The position numbers and the translations under genes are program-made. From Cognatitamlana onchidii (GTDB taxonomy: Bacteria; Bacteroidota; Bacteroidia; Flavobacteriales; Flavobacteriaceae), in the NCBI RefSeq assembly GCF_004804355.1, contig NZ_SRWZ01000001.1:186001-250000 (forward strand): 64,000 nucleotides of DNA. Direction: 5' to 3'. The notes beneath the pieces are model-generated. The model saw nothing but the letters and a program-made list of their open reading frames with translations. It was not told the DNA's origin and made no database searches. Shown here in pieces: positions 61,991-64,000 of this stretch (position 1 is the stretch's first letter; each line of letters begins with the position of its first letter).

Positions 61991-62452
61991 TTAATCTTCT
62001 TTTTTATGTGAATCGTAATATGCTCTCGAATTAGTTACAATGACCTGCATTACAGAAAACATCATAGTTGTAGACCAACCTAGTAATAAAACCCCATTCA
62101 TAGCCTCAATTCCAGATAAAATTCTACTTGGCGCACTTAAAGTAATTTCTCCATACCCCAAGGTTGTATAAGTAACAATTGAAAAATAAATAGACTCTTC
62201 TAAGGTACTAAACTGTGAAATTCCATAATGGTAGTAATAGGTCACCCCCCAAATAATTGCTTCTACAAAATTTAACAATAGTAGAAACAGTGCTGTTAAA
62301 ATTAATGCCCAAACACTTGTTTTATCAAACGGTTTTCCTGTTAAATCCCCAAATTTATCTGAAAGCACCTTTACCCAAAACATAGTTCCGTAACCATGAA
62401 TAGTAACCGTAATTCCAATGATAATAGTCCCTAAGGCAATATTTAGCATCAT
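61991..62452 (-). CDS. Two-pore-type potassium channel family protein
   Basis: 153-residue membrane protein. An N-terminal helix (about 4-30), a helix at 46-72, a pore loop with selectivity filter TLGYG at 97-101 (SIVTYTTLGYGEITLS) and a last helix at about 112-140 form an ion-channel-2 domain. No RCK regulatory domain is present, so gating would come from voltage, lipid or an unknown partner. It is the first gene of the efflux operon and is one base from the HlyD gene. A TATATTTG promoter box lies 20 bases upstream. Confidence 0.88.
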   Translation of the reverse strand: MMLNIALGTIIIGITVTIHGYGTMFWVKVLSDKFGDLTGKPFDKTSVWALILTALFLLLLNFVEAIIWGVTYYYHYGISQFSTLEESIYFSIVTYTTLGYGEITLSAPSRILSGIEAMNGVLLLGWSTTMMFSVMQVIVTNSRAYYDSHKKED

Positions 62453-62767
62453 ATTTATTCGGTGTAAAAAACCAAATATAACGAATAAAACATATCAATA
62501 ATCTTTAAAAAAAATAAGCTTAAAATTATTCTTATAAAACTAATTAATAATTAGTGTACTTATAATGAAATAATTAAATTTAAAAACATGTATCCTTACA
62601 AAAGAGTGATACCTGGCACTTAGCACCGTAAACAACAAAATGGAAATGGACTATTTTATAAAAAAACGAGAGCGCATCATCAATTAAATAATTGTAAAGC
62701 TTCATCTTCTTTTCAATTATTCATAACTTAGTTGAATTCGATTTCATCATTTATTCAATCTTTTGTT
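62453..62767. other. 315-base divergent intergenic region
   Basis: Lies between the efflux operon and the propeller gene. Apart from the -7 box at 62473-62480 it shows only AT-rich sequence with short T- and A-tracts. The longest ATG-started frame (at 62640) has about 15 codons and is not credible. No RNA structure or repeat was recognised. Confidence 0.6.
62473..62480 (-). promoter_or_regulatory. Putative -7 promoter box of the channel/efflux operon
   Basis: Reads TATATTTG on the minus strand, a full TAnnTTTG match, ending 20 bases before the first ATG. It could drive all five genes down to 57372. Confidence 0.47.
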
Positions 62768-64000
62768 ATGAGGCATCTTGTTAGTTTCTTTCTTCTCTAT
62801 TTACTCAACGTTTCTTTAGTTTTCGGACAATGGTCAAACAGATACCCAAAAGTAGATGGCTTTGGGCATCATGTTTATTTGGAAGGTTATGAATTACCTA
62901 TCTTGAATTCAGGTCCGACAGACCCTGCACCATCTCCAGTAGATGACCATATAATATTTGCTGCAAAAGGCTGGCTATGGCTAATGGATATGAGCACGAA
63001 TAATGCTGCTAGGATTACCTCTACGAAACACATAGATTCTAAACCCAACTGGTCTCCAGACGGGCAAAAAATTGTTTTTATTCGGGATAAAAGTGATGAT
63101 ACCGAAATTGTACTATTAGAATTAGCAACCAAGAAAGAAACGGTTTTAATAAATACTAAAGCACTTGATCTTGACCCTATTTTTTCGAGAGACGGAAACC
63201 ATGTTTATTATGCTTCTGCAGAAGTTGGCTCTATTAATATTTGGCGTATCGATTTATTAAAAAATGAAAAACAGTTAATAACGAAGGAAGACAACCTAGA
63301 ACGGCTTCCCGTTCCAACAAATTCAGATAAGTGGTTGGTCTATTTAAGAAAGGAAGGGTTTTCATATGACTCTATAGAACTTTTTAATACAAAAGCTCAG
63401 CAATCAAGCCCCTTGACTGAAGAAAATTTCACCTCCCAAGCGGCATTCTCTTTAGCTCCCGACAATCAGACCCTGGTTTATACATGGCCTAGGGACGACT
63501 TTTACGAACTTCGGCTTCTAGATATTTTAACACCAAAAAGTACGCTACTACTCACTAAAAGTGATGGACTCCCGCTAGGTCCTAAATTCAGTAAAAACGG
63601 AGAATGGGTTTACTATTATGAATTTAACTCCAATGAACGTTCCGAACTTAAGAGAATAAATACGTTTGGAGGCAAACCCGAAATCATAAATATTTCAAAA
63701 TGGGATTGGAATGTACCCACCACTATGCTCAATATAAAAAGTTTTGTTGATGGTAATCAAGAAGCTGTCCGTATGAGTATTGTAGACCAATACGGTCACC
63801 CATTACTACCAGATAATGGAATCATACACTCCGATGGTCAAAACGGCATTGTTTTCTTTTATTCTAATGGTGATATTGATATTGAAGTTCCGCATGGCGA
63901 TATTATAATAACAGCAGTTCATGGCTTATCTACCCTTAAAACCACCACAAAAATTCATATCACTAAGGACGACAGATTAGCAGAAATCTATCTTAGCAAA
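62768..64000 (+). CDS. Exported PD40/TolB-type beta-propeller protein, cut by window edge
   Basis: Open frame of 411 codons from the ATG at 62768 that continues beyond the window. A signal peptide (1 to about 20, ending LVFGQ) leads to WD40-like/PD40 blades, each with a SPDG-type turn: PNWSPDGQKIVFIRD near 98-112, PIFSRDGNHVYYAS, AFSLAPDNQTLVYTW, and PKFSKNGEWVYYYEF. The last third (SIVDQYGHPLLPDNGIIHS, VPHGDIIITAVHG) starts a beta-sandwich ahead of what may be a metallohydrolase (CehA/McbA-like) or another enzyme domain outside the window. Its role cannot be fixed from this part. Confidence 0.85.
   Translation, partial: MRHLVSFFLLYLLNVSLVFGQWSNRYPKVDGFGHHVYLEGYELPILNSGPTDPAPSPVDDHIIFAAKGWLWLMDMSTNNAARITSTKHIDSKPNWSPDGQKIVFIRDKSDDTEIVLLELATKKETVLINTKALDLDPIFSRDGNHVYYASAEVGSINIWRIDLLKNEKQLITKEDNLERLPVPTNSDKWLVYLRKEGFSYDSIELFNTKAQQSSPLTEENFTSQAAFSLAPDNQTLVYTWPRDDFYELRLLDILTPKSTLLLTKSDGLPLGPKFSKNGEWVYYYEFNSNERSELKRINTFGGKPEIINISKWDWNVPTTMLNIKSFVDGNQEAVRMSIVDQYGHPLLPDNGIIHSDGQNGIVFFYSNGDIDIEVPHGDIIITAVHGLSTLKTTTKIHITKDDRLAEIYLSK

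Noticed and set aside
62600-62690. Short ATG frames in the divergent gap before the propeller gene
   Set aside because: The longest has about 15 codons, with no conserved features or promoter of its own.
1-64000. Search for CRISPR arrays, insertion sequences, phage or toxin-antitoxin genes
   Set aside because: No direct repeat arrays, transposase or integrase motifs, or paired small toxin-like genes were seen; apart from one REP-like palindrome the window looks like core chromosome.

Overview
This window is a contiguous stretch of a low-GC Bacteroidota chromosome, most likely from a (probably marine) member of the Flavobacteriaceae. The support is AT-rich sequence, TAnnTTTG-type promoter boxes, A-rich translation starts instead of Shine-Dalgarno sites, Sec signals ending in FSQ/FAQ/FGQ, families typical of this group (DUF1573, DUF5103, DUF6702, DUF6695, DUF2955, the BT0820-type HAD), a sodium-pumping Nqr complex and a kynurenine branch of tryptophan breakdown. 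No insertion sequence, prophage, CRISPR array, rRNA or plasmid gene was seen. Gene density is high and nearly all genes are intact. The valS gene is cut by the left edge and a beta-propeller protein by the right edge.

Layout. 1-8.3 kb: valS (partial), a DUF1573 protein, a PDZ aspartyl protease, an aminotransferase-murB pair, an ECF sigma/anti-sigma pair and aquaporin Z. 8.4-13.4 kb: a tight plus-strand run of a small CxxC membrane protein, a GT2 glycosyltransferase, a second ECF sigma factor, an Nramp-like transporter, lipA and gap. 13.4-19.4 kb: a TPR hybrid histidine kinase, lpxK, a Nif3-like protein paired with a cysteine-less zinc-ribbon relative, and an msrA lipoprotein. 19.5-22.1 kb: a small barrel-like protein, a methyltransferase, a lipoprotein and a ferredoxin/CDGSH protein. 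22.2-28.7 kb: a kynurenine cluster (kynU, kmo, GNAT, SDR-like, haaO, ACMSD, O-methyltransferase). 28.7-34.4 kb, minus strand: a receiver protein, tatA, an M1 peptidase, DUF6702 and two paralogous CarboxypepD_reg-like proteins.

34.5-42.0 kb: pepE, tRNA-Gly(UCC), two GNATs (one without a normal start codon), an M48 peptidase, an ankyrin protein, gpmI, a HAD phosphatase, map, a methyltransferase and DUF423. 42.0-50.2 kb: nqrABCDEF with the flavin-attaching apbE and two uncharacterised genes. 50.3-57.3 kb: DUF5103, apaG, icd, DUF6695, an NRDE protein and pruA. 57.4-62.5 kb: a five-gene efflux operon (K+ channel-like, HlyD, DUF2955, TolC lipoprotein, AI-2E permease). The right end is a PD40 propeller protein.

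How genes work together: KMO, KynU, HaaO and ACMSD form consecutive steps from kynurenine to 2-aminomuconate semialdehyde. ApbE loads FMN onto NqrB and NqrC. HlyD, DUF2955 and the TolC protein would form one envelope-spanning exporter. The most interesting departures from the norm are family members that have lost signature residues (the Nramp-like transporter, the SDR in the kynurenine cluster, the C4 zinc-ribbon protein, and NqrB with SGET instead of SGAT), the GNAT gene lacking ATG/GTG/TTG, the channel-headed efflux operon, and the receptor-like pair without a barrel. No clearly novel defence or mobile system was found. All family calls are from reading motifs and lengths, without database searches.
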